Assembly (NCBI GenBank): GCA_016841445.1 | Contig: JAENZD010000003.1 | Location: 157,212 to 221,211 of the forward strand | DNA: 64,000 nucleotides | DNA from: Anaerolineaceae bacterium | GTDB taxonomy: Bacteria > Chloroflexota > Anaerolineae > Anaerolineales > Anaerolineaceae | Reading direction: 5' to 3' | Part shown: positions 17,339-24,439 of the stretch, piece by piece | Layout: the number at the start of each line of letters is the position of its first letter | Numbering within the stretch: the first letter of the stretch is position 1 | The notes under the pieces: generated by a model | Told to the model about the DNA's origin: nothing | The model's database searches: none | The model's input: only the letters and a program-made list of their open reading frames with translations | Translations under genes and position numbers: made by a program

Positions 17339-18184
17339 TTACCTTGTCAGAGTCGGGGTGGGGGTCAATGGACTGGGTCGGCTAGGTGACGGCGTGGGGG
17401 TCAGCGTGCTGGATGACCTGGGGGTCGGCGTGCTGGTTGACCTGGGGGTCAGCGTGCTGGATAGCCTGGGGGTTTGGGTGTTGGAAGACGTTGGGGTCGG
17501 CGTACTGGATAGTCTGGGGGTCTGGGTGTTGGAAGGTATGGGGGTGGAAGTTTCTGTTGCGGTCATGAGTACCGGGATGGTTGCAGGCTCCACGCTTGCC
17601 CTGCCCTGGCTGGCGTCGACCCAGCAGCCCAGGCTGGAGTTGAGCAGGATGTTGTACCAGGTACTGTCTAAACTGCGTCCGTTCAATGAATAAGGCTGGT
17701 CTTCGGTGGCAACCCCCAGGACGGTGGTGGTCAGACTTGGTAGGGCGTAGCAGCTTAAATTAATCGCCGGGATGAAGATTGGTTGCCAGGCTGTGGGTGT
17801 CTTGGAGGGTGTGGAGGTTAGAGAGGGGGTTCCAGTTTGCGTCTGGGTGGAAGGTGCTGACTGGGTGGGGGAGACAGTCTCTGCCCGGGAGGTGGTGACG
17901 GTCAGTATCGAGGTCAGCGTGAAGGTTGGTGTCGGGGCTCCGCCTGGCGCAGGGGTGGGAGCTGCAGGCAGGGTGGGCAAACCGTACCGAGAGAGTTCCT
18001 GGTTCAATGTACGCGCAACCTGGGAAGGAAACAGGGAAGCAAGAACTTCCCGCAACCCGATGGATAAGCGGTTGTCTGGGACTGTGCCGAGGAGGTTGCT
18101 GGCGATCAGGGAGGGTGTCAGGATGAGAATGAACAGCAGCTGTGCAAGGCTGTGAGGTCTCTTCCCACTAGGGTCGTTCGGCAT
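17339..18184 (-). CDS. Membrane-anchored Ser/Thr/Pro-rich protein with SH3-like segment
   Basis: 281 residues. An N-terminal hydrophobic segment 'LLFILILTPSLIASNLLG' is either an anchor or an uncleaved signal. Two Thr/Pro/Ser linkers follow (about 75-135 and 205-281). Between them is a folded stretch with 'YNILLNSSLGCWVDASQG', which resembles a bacterial SH3-like domain with a Cys pair. The C-terminal linker is encoded by 24-bp tandem repeats. It begins 3 bases after the mscS stop, so the two are co-transcribed. A role in envelope stress or wall attachment is only a guess from the operon partner. Confidence 0.6.
   Translation of the reverse strand: MPNDPSGKRPHSLAQLLFILILTPSLIASNLLGTVPDNRLSIGLREVLASLFPSQVARTLNQELSRYGLPTLPAAPTPAPGGAPTPTFTLTSILTVTTSRAETVSPTQSAPSTQTQTGTPSLTSTPSKTPTAWQPIFIPAINLSCYALPSLTTTVLGVATEDQPYSLNGRSLDSTWYNILLNSSLGCWVDASQGRASVEPATIPVLMTATETSTPIPSNTQTPRLSSTPTPTSSNTQTPRLSSTLTPRSTSTPTPRSSSTLTPTPSPSRPSPLTPTPTLTR
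17401..17544. repeat. Six 24-bp tandem repeats inside the Thr/Pro-rich gene
   Basis: Units run 17401-17424, 17425-17448, 17449-17472, 17473-17496, 17497-17520 and 17521-17544, each starting T(C/T)(A/G/T)G and ending in GGGG. Types alternate, giving a 16-residue super-repeat in the protein (TPRLSSTP-type octads). Such arrays can gain or lose units without shifting the frame. Confidence 0.8.
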
Positions 18185-18187
18185 GAC

Positions 18188-18970
18188 CTAATCCGGGGGG
18201 TCAAGATTGATGTGGTTCATCTTGAGCGCCTGGACGGCGGTCATGAGCAACCGGGACTTCTCAGCTTCCAGGTCATCCATGTTCCTTTCTCCCGCCACGT
18301 AGGCATAGACGTTCATCTTCACCATCCCCTCCCAGAGCATGGTGGAGCACAGTCCGGGACTGGTCTTTTCGTTCGCAGATTCGGGGGAAAAGTCCTTGAT
18401 CCCTTCCAGGATGGCGGCAGTGGCTTTATCCACGTCCTGGTTAGCCGGGATCGCGATTTCCACTTCCACGCGGCGCACCGGGAAGGCGGAATAATTCACG
18501 ATCTTGCCAGCGGCGATCTCGGAGTTGCGGATGATAACCCGGTTGCCTGAACAGTCCAGCAGGGCGGTGTAGGTCAGGGTGATGGCGCCCACTTCGCCAA
18601 GGGTGCCGTTGGCTACTGATACGATGTCGCCGACCTTGAAGGGTCTGATGGTGAACAACTTGAGCCCCGAAACGATATCCGATGCGAAATTTTCTGAGCC
18701 AAGTGCCAGAGCGCCGGTCAGAGCCGTTCCGAGGACCACCACCACGCCGACCACATTCGTCTCATCCAGGATCACCTTGCCCGTGTAGAGCACGATCAGC
18801 AGGGCAAGCAGGTTGCCAATATACCGCCCCCAAGACTTCTTTGCCAGGCGGGTGAAAAGGAAGGAGATGATCCCCGCCGCCAGCAGGCCGATTATGCCGA
18901 TCAGGACTGCATTCAGTAAATCGTGCCAGAAAGGGGGAAGGGAATTGAGGAAAGTTAGAAATGATAGCAT
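18188..18970 (-). CDS. Small-conductance mechanosensitive channel, MscS family
   Basis: 260 residues. Three membrane segments (about 15-40, 50-67, 72-95) are followed by the conserved pore and beta domain: 'GALALGSENFASDIVSGLKL', FTIRPFKVGDIVSVANGTLGEV, then 'TALLDCSGNRVIIRNSEI'. This family opens under membrane tension to release solutes after a fall in osmolarity. AGGAG lies 9 bases before ATG 18970. It is the first gene of a two-gene operon inside the tRNA-Leu island. It could be cargo or a host gene trapped by rearrangement. Confidence 0.88.
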   Translation of the reverse strand: MLSFLTFLNSLPPFWHDLLNAVLIGIIGLLAAGIISFLFTRLAKKSWGRYIGNLLALLIVLYTGKVILDETNVVGVVVVLGTALTGALALGSENFASDIVSGLKLFTIRPFKVGDIVSVANGTLGEVGAITLTYTALLDCSGNRVIIRNSEIAAGKIVNYSAFPVRRVEVEIAIPANQDVDKATAAILEGIKDFSPESANEKTSPGLCSTMLWEGMVKMNVYAYVAGERNMDDLEAEKSRLLMTAVQALKMNHINLDPPD

Positions 18971-19340
18971 GGTACACGACTCCTGTGAGAAAAAAGGCTA
19001 AACAAATAAATTACCGTTCATTAAACCTCCATGATTTTATTGAGCAATATTCAGGTGCATTTCCTTCCAGATCCACTTCCTGGTTTGAATCTCATCGTCC
19101 TCTAGGGAGATCCCCTCTAAATAGCCTCGCGAACCATATATTCCGGTTCTTACGCGACCTTCAAAAGGAATCCCCAGCTTTGCACCCGGTTCATTATTGA
19201 TTGGTTTTGGCACTGGCTTCGCCTTTGTGTCTTCCCATCCGGGGATGAGGCATCATGGAAGATTTCAATTATCAAGTGGATTATAATTGCATGGCATGAA
19301 TCAGTCAATAAAAAAATGCATAATAGTAGGCATCATTTAG

Positions 19341-19456
19341 CCCTACCGGTCTCTTTCCCCTTCGCTGTGCTGCGGGGACCTTCGGTGAGACACTCTACCA
19401 AATGCTCAATTCGCGTTTGGGGACACATCTACTCGAAGCGAAGCTGAGAGGTAGGG
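19341..19456. repeat. Branched palindromic element in the island
   Basis: Outer stem CCCTACC (19341-19347) / GGTAGGG (19450-19456). Inside, GTCTC/GAGAC closes an arm that contains TCCCC/GGGGA, and a second arm has CCAAA/TTTGG. The architecture is like that of the elements at 8723, 55404 and 62934. Confidence 0.45.
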
Positions 19457-19482
19457 AAGGGTAAGGATATAATCCAACTAAT

Positions 19483-19680
19483 ATGCTAGCAAAGCGTTCA
19501 ACGCCGAAATTAATGCACTCCAGTATTAGTATTACTGACGGGATTTATGGAATACTTTCGATTGATGATAAAAAATAACATCTATCAGATATTAATCTTG
19601 AGTCATCAACAATAAACAACGATACAAACCATAGGTTAGATGCGATTATAAAAATTCTCAAAGAGAGACCATCGAAATAA
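19483..19680 (+). pseudogene. C-terminal fragment of a second tyrosine recombinase
   Basis: The frame from 19483 reads STPKLMHSSISITDGIYGIL followed by SIDDKK, a stop at 19576-19578, then continues in the same frame for 33 codons to a TAA at 19678-19680. The HSSISIT-x-x-IYG pattern resembles the LGHSSI-x-x-T-x-x-Y tail of XerC-like recombinases, where Tyr is the nucleophile. The N-terminal part is missing and the branched element abuts its left end. Confidence 0.4.
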
Positions 19681-19715
19681 ATTTGAAAGCCAAGTTTCTC
19701 TATAATTGAAACAAT

Positions 19716-19755
19716 CTTTACACTTCCTCACAGTTAGTATTGAGGAAGTGTAAAG
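19716..19755. repeat. 40-bp inverted repeat, island copy 2
   Basis: Perfect 15-bp arms CTTTACACTTCCTCA / TGAGGAAGTGTAAAG around a 10-base centre, followed by GTTTA as in copy 1 at 16761-16800. The two copies, in the same orientation, lie 3 kb apart. Confidence 0.7.
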
Positions 19756-20071
19756 GTTTATTGGAATAGAGATAATATAGAAGTATTACGGTTAATTCTT
19801 CTTGCATTGTATAGTTAGCAGGTCAACATTTTTTCAAATGTATCTCGAAAACATTTTACAAGGGAAATTAATTAATATATAATATTTATACAGTAACCCA
19901 TACAAGCAATGAAATAGTCATTACAGTTTAGCTCATATATTTTAGAAGGGAGTGAACCATGTTAGCCCCTATCTGGAGGAGAAGGACCGCCAGGGTTGTC
20001 TCTATCCTGACCTGACCCCCAAAAACTGATCCAGATACTGTGATAGTATTTGGAGAAATTGGAGGTTAGAA

Positions 20072-20350
20072 ATGGCAAGAAGACGAATTTATACCCCAGA
20101 ACAAATCATCAACAAACTGCGAGAGGCTGAAATCTACATAGGTCAAGGCAAGACGGTGAAAGAAGCCAGCAAGCTCCTGGAGATCAGCGAGCAGACCTAC
20201 CATCGCTGGCGAAGGGAATATGGGGGCATGGATATTACACAAGCCAAGAAACTCAGAGAGATAGAAAAAGAAAATATCCGCTTGAAAAAACTGGTTGCGG
20301 ACTTATCCTTAGATAACGCTATCTTGAAAGAGGTGCTGGGAAAAAAGTAA
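20072..20350 (+). CDS. IS3-family transposase OrfA
   Basis: 92 residues. The opening 'MARRRIYTPEQIINKLREAE' and SEQTYHRWRREYGGM form the helix-turn-helix that binds the IS ends; a leucine-zipper-like tail (EKENIRLKKLVADLSLDNAIL) mediates dimerisation. TTGGAGG lies 6 bases before the ATG. The gene ends in GGAAAAAAGTAA, where A6G at 20341-20347 allows a -1 shift into orfB, so both OrfA and an OrfAB fusion should be made. Confidence 0.88.
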   Translation: MARRRIYTPEQIINKLREAEIYIGQGKTVKEASKLLEISEQTYHRWRREYGGMDITQAKKLREIEKENIRLKKLVADLSLDNAILKEVLGKK

Positions 20351-21210
20351 TTGCGCCTGACAGCAAGCGGCAAGCTGTCAGGCAAGCAGTAGAAGTCTCG
20401 GATGTCTCCGAACGTAGGGCGTGCCAGGTGATCGGTCAGCCACGGTCAACCCAACGCTATGATAAGCAGGTCCCTGAGGATGAGGCACTGCTCAGACTAA
20501 GGATAATAGAGCTGGCCAGCCAGTATGGTCGCTATGGCTATCGGCGGGTCACAGTCCTGCTGCGGAATGAAGGTTGGATCGTCAACCATAAGCGCGTACA
20601 GCGTATCTGGCGGGAAAAAGGACTAAAAGTGCCCCAAAAACAGCCAAAACGTGGCAGATTATGGCTCAATGATGGTTCGTTGGTGAGATTGAGGCCGTTG
20701 TTCCCCAAGCACGTCTGGAGTTATGACTTCATGGAAGACCGTACTCATAATGGGGTCAAGTTCCGCATTCTAAATGTGATCGACGAATACACTCGGGAAT
20801 GTCTGGCTATCAAGGTAAATAGAGGACTTAAATCACATGATGTCGTTGAGGTGCTTACAGACCTGTTCATCCAACGAGGCATTCCTGTCCACATTCGATC
20901 AGACAATGGCCCTGAATTCATTGCCAAGCGGGTCAGGGACTGGTTAGAAAGGCTTCAGGTTCGGCCACTGTACATTGAGCCTGGTAGTCCATGGGAGAAT
21001 GGTTATATTGAATCATTCAATGGCAAGATGCGGGACGAATTGTTGAATGGAGAGATTTTCTATTCTTTGAAGGAAGCTCAAGTATTGATCGAGATGTGGC
21101 GGCAACATTACAACACGGTTCGACCACATAGTTCCCTGGGTTATTATCCGCCAGTGCCTGCTGCTATCTTGGTTCAGCCTTCTCAATTTCAACCGGTTGG
21201 ACTATCATAA
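20347..21210 (+). CDS. IS3-family transposase OrfB (catalytic part, made by -1 frameshift)
   Basis: From the slippery site at 20341-20347 the -1 frame is open to 21210 (287 codons; the first in-frame GTG is 20428). It contains an HTH_21-like segment (YGRYGYRRVTVLLRNEGW, RVQRIWREKGLKVP) and the rve integrase core. The DDE acids are seen in WSYDFMEDRT, IRSDNGPEF and ENGYIESFNGKMRDE. The frame is intact, so the element may still be active. The fused product reads from GKK of OrfA into VIAPDSKRQAVRQ. Confidence 0.85.
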   Translation, partial: VIAPDSKRQAVRQAVEVSDVSERRACQVIGQPRSTQRYDKQVPEDEALLRLRIIELASQYGRYGYRRVTVLLRNEGWIVNHKRVQRIWREKGLKVPQKQPKRGRLWLNDGSLVRLRPLFPKHVWSYDFMEDRTHNGVKFRILNVIDEYTRECLAIKVNRGLKSHDVVEVLTDLFIQRGIPVHIRSDNGPEFIAKRVRDWLERLQVRPLYIEPGSPWENGYIESFNGKMRDELLNGEIFYSLKEAQVLIEMWRQHYNTVRPHSSLGYYPPVPAAILVQPSQFQPVGLS

Positions 21211-21240
21211 AGGTTGGTACAACTTATGGGGTCAGGTCAG

Positions 21241-21926
21241 AAGCGGGGATGTGTAACCCAAAGTGCTTGATTTTTGTCTCTTCGCTGATTGAGATATTTT
21301 CTAAGTGCTCTCTTAGAGTGCTTACAAATATATACATAACGAGGTCTTTTACCTTTGCTATGGCGAATCAGGATATCCCCGCTTGCCTGATTGACATCCT
21401 CAATATTGATAGACAGTAATTCACTCGCTCTTACACCAGTGTCTAATAGAAATAGAAGAATGGCTTTATCCCTGAATCCACAAAATGTATTGGGTTCACA
21501 GACCTTAATCATCTGTGAGACCGTCTCAAATTCCACTGGCTCTAAAGGGTCAACAGGTACGCGGGGAGCTTTCACTTTTTGAATGGGGTTAGACTAATTT
21601 TCAGGCTCAACCTCATTTTCATACCAGAGTAAAAAAGCACGAATTGCTCTATAGGAAGCATGGATTCCCCCAGGATTATGATTGGTCTCTTGCAGATAGA
21701 GCATATATTGGCGAATTAGATTCGGTTTGATTTGGCAGACATTTCTTATGACTTGAGAATTACAGTACTCCAGAAAGAATTTTAGTTTTTGGCGATAAAA
21801 TCCCAATGTTCCTTTTGCACAACCACGGGCTTTACGTTCAATTAGAAAGGCTTCTATCCATGAAAATACATTGTCGTCTATTGAGGAATTTTGAAGAGTC
21901 CTCTGGGTATGGGGTTTTAAAAACAT
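21241..21926 (-). pseudogene. Tyrosine integrase, broken by a nonsense codon and an IS
   Basis: From ATG 21926 (MFLKPHTQRTLQ) the frame encodes a SAM-like DNA-binding domain (ERKARGCAKGTLGFYRQKLKFF) up to a TAG at 21594-21596. It continues in the same frame (SNPIQKVKAPRVPVDPLEP) through the start of the catalytic domain with DTGVRASELLSI, whose Arg is the first catalytic residue, and HSKGKRPRYVYI. It stops at the IS end (21240), losing the HxxR and Tyr parts. The TAG is one base from TGG, a plausible original Trp. It lies 50 bases from the right tRNA-Leu repeat, as expected for an island integrase. Confidence 0.85.
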
Positions 21927-21929
21927 AAA

Positions 21930-21950
21930 GCACACTCCTTTCAAGTGTGC
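21930..21950 (-). promoter_or_regulatory. Hairpin enclosing the integrase ribosome site
   Basis: GCACACT/AGTGTGC arms (7 bp; 21944-21950 and 21930-21936) surround the AAAGGAG ribosome-binding stretch in the mRNA of the integrase, so the hairpin could limit translation. It lies 3 bases before the ATG. Confidence 0.45.
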
Positions 21951-22010
21951 CGAAATACCCAATATATGGTGTTTTTACCCTTATAGCACCACATAATTAG
22001 TGTTTTGCAA

Positions 22011-22093
22011 TAGGGCAGGTGGGAGTCGAACCCACACGGTACTAATACCGAAGGATTTTAAGTCCTTTGCGTCTGCCATTCCGCCACTGCCCC
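22011..22093 (-). tRNA. tRNA-Leu (UAA), right copy, probably the functional one
   Basis: 83 nt with intact D stem (G10-C25; the base at 22069 encodes C25), anticodon UAA, long variable arm and discriminator A. CCA is not encoded. The acceptor stem closes with a G1-U72 pair. A promoter lies on the host side of the repeat, so this is likely the original gene with its own promoter, restored after integration. Confidence 0.93.
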
Positions 22094-22106
22094 AAATTGC
22101 TTCATA

Positions 22107-22134
22107 ATTTTACCATCGATTACACGCTTGTGAA
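22107..22134 (-). promoter_or_regulatory. Candidate promoter of the right tRNA-Leu gene
   Basis: On the minus strand TTCACA (22129-22134), a 16-base spacer, and TAAAAT (22107-22112) lie 13 bases before the tRNA 5' end. No comparable boxes are seen before the left copy. Confidence 0.5.
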
Positions 22135-22243
22135 GAGATAAATTTCCAGGGATAAGAATCCTTAGATGGTCTTGTTCTGCCAACTTTTGGTTTTATGTGA
22201 TTGTCGTTTATAATTTATTCTTGCAGAACACAGGAGACTCTAA

Positions 22244-24391
22244 ATGGATGATTCGCTGAACCTACCACCCTATAAGAATATTGACCTTCCAGCAGAAATA
22301 CGGGTGGAAGACCTGATTTCTAGGATGACGCTGGCAGAGAAGATCTCTCATCTGGTCGCGGATTCGGCTGCGGTGGAACGTCTGGGAATCCCTGCTTACA
22401 ACTGGTGGAATGAAGCACTGCATGGTGTTGCCCGAGCGGGGAAGGCCACCGTTTTTCCCCAGGCAATCGGGATTGCGGCAACATGGAATGAAGACCTGGT
22501 TTTCCGCATGGCGAATGCTATTTCTGATGAAGCAAGAGCAAAGTACCATCAAGTGCTTCGGAAGGGTGACATCAAACGCTACCAGGGCTTGACCTTCTGG
22601 TCACCCAATGTCAATATTTTTAGAGATCCGCGTTGGGGGCGCGGCCAGGAGACCTATGGTGAAGACCCATACCTGACTGCCCGAATGGGGGTTCAGTTCG
22701 TGCGTGGCATGCAGGGTGACCATCCCCAGTTTTTAAAAACGGCAGCCTGTGCCAAACATTTCGCCGTTCACAGTGGTCCTGAAGGTGAGCGGCATCGTTT
22801 TAATGCAGATGTAAGCCTACGAGATTTATGGCTGACTTACCTGCCGGCTTTTGAGTCGCTGGTCAAGGAGGCAAAAGTAGCCGGTGTGATGGGGGCCTAT
22901 AACCGCATCAATGGTGAGGCATGCTGCGCCAATAAGATGCTTTTGCAGGATATCCTCAGGAAGAAGTGGGGCTTTGAGGGGTACGTTGTTTCGGATTACG
23001 GTGCAATTCGTGATATATCTGAAGGTCACAAGCTGGCTGATTCAATGGGTGAGGCTGCTGCCATGTCACTTCATGCTGGCTGCCAGCTGGATTCTGCCGA
23101 TACCTATGAATTCTTATTGGCGGCTGTTGGGAAAGGGCTGCTCACAGAGAATGATATTGATGGCGCCTTGACATCATTATTTGCGATCCGCTTCAACTTG
23201 GGCATGTTTGATCCTGATAACCGGGTACCTTTTACGAATATTCCGCCCGAAGCGATTGATTCCCCGGCAAACCAGGCCCTGTCCTTAGAGGTCGCACGGC
23301 AGTCCATCGTGCTGCTCAAGAATGAAAACGACCTGCTGCCCCTGGATAAAAACCTGGGAACCATAGCTGTTATAGGCCCCAATGCAAATGATAAATTGGT
23401 TTTGCTGGGGAACTACTTTGGCAGACCTACTGAAACGGTCACTGTACTGGAAGGGATCCGCAACCTGGTTTCGCCTACAACAGAAGTTTTGACGGCAGAA
23501 GGCTGCGATATTCTGGATCCGGGACAGGCGGGTTTCGTTGAAGCTGTCAGATTTGCAGAAAAAGCAGATGTGGTCGTGATGGTAATGGGACTTTCTCAGC
23601 GGGTGGAAGGTGAAGAAGGGCAAACAGAGGGCACCCCGGAAGGTTTCATAAGTCCTGGAGACCGTGATAGTCTGGATTTGCCCGGTGAGCAGGAAGCACT
23701 GCTCGAAGCGGTAGCTGAGACAGGCAAGCCGATCGTGCTTGTGCTACTTAACGGGAGTTCTCTATCCATCAACTGGGCTGATCAGCATGTGCCAGCGATA
23801 CTTGAAGCCTGGTACCCGGGTCAGGTTGGGGGTAGGGCAGTTGCCGAAGTTTTGTTTGGTGATTACAACCCGGGTGGAAGGCTCCCGGTGACGTTTTATC
23901 AGTCCGTTGAGCAGCTTCCGCCTTATGAAGATTATGCGATGGCAGGGCGAACCTACCGCTATTTTGAAGGCGACGTCTTATACCCATTTGGCTTTGGCCT
24001 CAGCTATACGACCTTCAAATATCACAACCTGGCACACAGCCATGACCGTATGTCCGGCCCAGAAATGGTGCGTGTTTCCTGTGCAGTTGAGAATACAGGC
24101 AGCAGGACTGGTGATGAGGTTGTGCAGGTTTATGTAAGGGATGAGCAATCCGGTTTTCCACATCCGAGGCACAGCCTGGTGGGTTTCAAACGAGTTCGCC
24201 TGGCACCCGGTGCATTTGAGAATTTGATGTTTGAGATTCATCCTCGCCAGTTTGCGGTTGTAAATGATGAAGGAGAATGGGTCATTGAACCAGGCTCTTT
24301 TACAATCTCGATTGGCGGCGGTCAGCCCGGCACTGAGGGCTGCTTATCGGCAACCATTGAAATGGTGGGTGAACCCGCCCTGGTGGTATGA
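22244..24391 (+). CDS. Glycoside hydrolase family 3 (beta-glucosidase/xylosidase-like)
   Basis: 715 residues in the usual GH3 order: TIM barrel (about 20-320, with FWSPNVNIFRDPRWGRGQETYGEDP and AACAKHFAVHSGPEGERH), an alpha/beta sandwich (about 350-570), and a C-terminal fibronectin-III-like domain (about 610-705). The nucleophile is D251 in GYVVSDYGAI. The acid/base in the second domain is less clear; the loop VEGEEGQTEGTPEGF supplies candidate Glu residues. The ending EALHGVARAG near the N-terminus is typical of xylosidase-type members. There is no signal peptide, so it acts in the cytoplasm. An AGGAGA site precedes the ATG. A lactate-permease-family gene follows after 48 bases. Confidence 0.9.
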   Translation: MDDSLNLPPYKNIDLPAEIRVEDLISRMTLAEKISHLVADSAAVERLGIPAYNWWNEALHGVARAGKATVFPQAIGIAATWNEDLVFRMANAISDEARAKYHQVLRKGDIKRYQGLTFWSPNVNIFRDPRWGRGQETYGEDPYLTARMGVQFVRGMQGDHPQFLKTAACAKHFAVHSGPEGERHRFNADVSLRDLWLTYLPAFESLVKEAKVAGVMGAYNRINGEACCANKMLLQDILRKKWGFEGYVVSDYGAIRDISEGHKLADSMGEAAAMSLHAGCQLDSADTYEFLLAAVGKGLLTENDIDGALTSLFAIRFNLGMFDPDNRVPFTNIPPEAIDSPANQALSLEVARQSIVLLKNENDLLPLDKNLGTIAVIGPNANDKLVLLGNYFGRPTETVTVLEGIRNLVSPTTEVLTAEGCDILDPGQAGFVEAVRFAEKADVVVMVMGLSQRVEGEEGQTEGTPEGFISPGDRDSLDLPGEQEALLEAVAETGKPIVLVLLNGSSLSINWADQHVPAILEAWYPGQVGGRAVAEVLFGDYNPGGRLPVTFYQSVEQLPPYEDYAMAGRTYRYFEGDVLYPFGFGLSYTTFKYHNLAHSHDRMSGPEMVRVSCAVENTGSRTGDEVVQVYVRDEQSGFPHPRHSLVGFKRVRLAPGAFENLMFEIHPRQFAVVNDEGEWVIEPGSFTISIGGGQPGTEGCLSATIEMVGEPALVV

Positions 24392-24439
24392 TTTGAAATT
24401 AACGATGAAATTGGCAATGATCAAGGAAAACACGGATTT

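Larger units (their letters stand above)
18971..20006. other. Gene-poor part of the island
   Basis: About 1 kb with no intact gene. It contains a branched palindromic element (19341-19456), a recombinase fragment (19483-19680), and the second 40-bp inverted repeat (19716-19755). A 79-codon frame at 18961-19200 has no ribosome site and no recognisable protein. Just left of the IS (about 19930-20005, minus strand) a short frame (ETTLAVLLLQIGANMVHSLL) might be a scrap of the integrase beyond the IS, but this is weak. Confidence 0.45.
20007..21240 (+). mobile_element. Complete IS3-family insertion sequence
   Basis: 1234 bp. Terminal inverted repeats begin CTGACCTGACC at 20007 and end GGTCAGGTCAG at 21240, with weaker matching further in. 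It carries orfA and orfB in overlapping frames with an A6G slippery site. The transposase resembles the IS407-type subgroup. No target duplication is visible (TATC on the left, AAGC on the right), suggesting a later rearrangement at one end. The right end sits inside the leftward integrase gene and removed its C-terminal half. Confidence 0.85.
16312..22099. mobile_element. Genomic island bounded by duplicated tRNA-Leu (96-bp direct repeats)
   Basis: A 96-bp direct repeat (16312-16407 and 22004-22099) differs at a single base and contains a whole tRNA-Leu gene in each copy. Between the copies lie a broken tyrosine integrase next to the right repeat, a second recombinase fragment, a complete IS3-family element, an IS remnant, mscS, a Thr/Pro-rich anchored protein and a candidate small RNA. 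Integration into a tRNA gene, with the integrase beside the attachment site, is the standard arrangement for integrative islands. The integrase has a nonsense codon and lost its end, so the island should be immobile now. Confidence 0.75.

Noticed and set aside
17331-17693. 120-codon plus-strand frame rich in Val, Gly and Leu
   Set aside because: It is the shadow of the 24-bp repeats of the Thr/Pro-rich gene on the other strand.
18961-19200. 79-codon frame left of the branched element
   Set aside because: No ribosome site, no family resemblance, and it starts inside the mscS promoter region.
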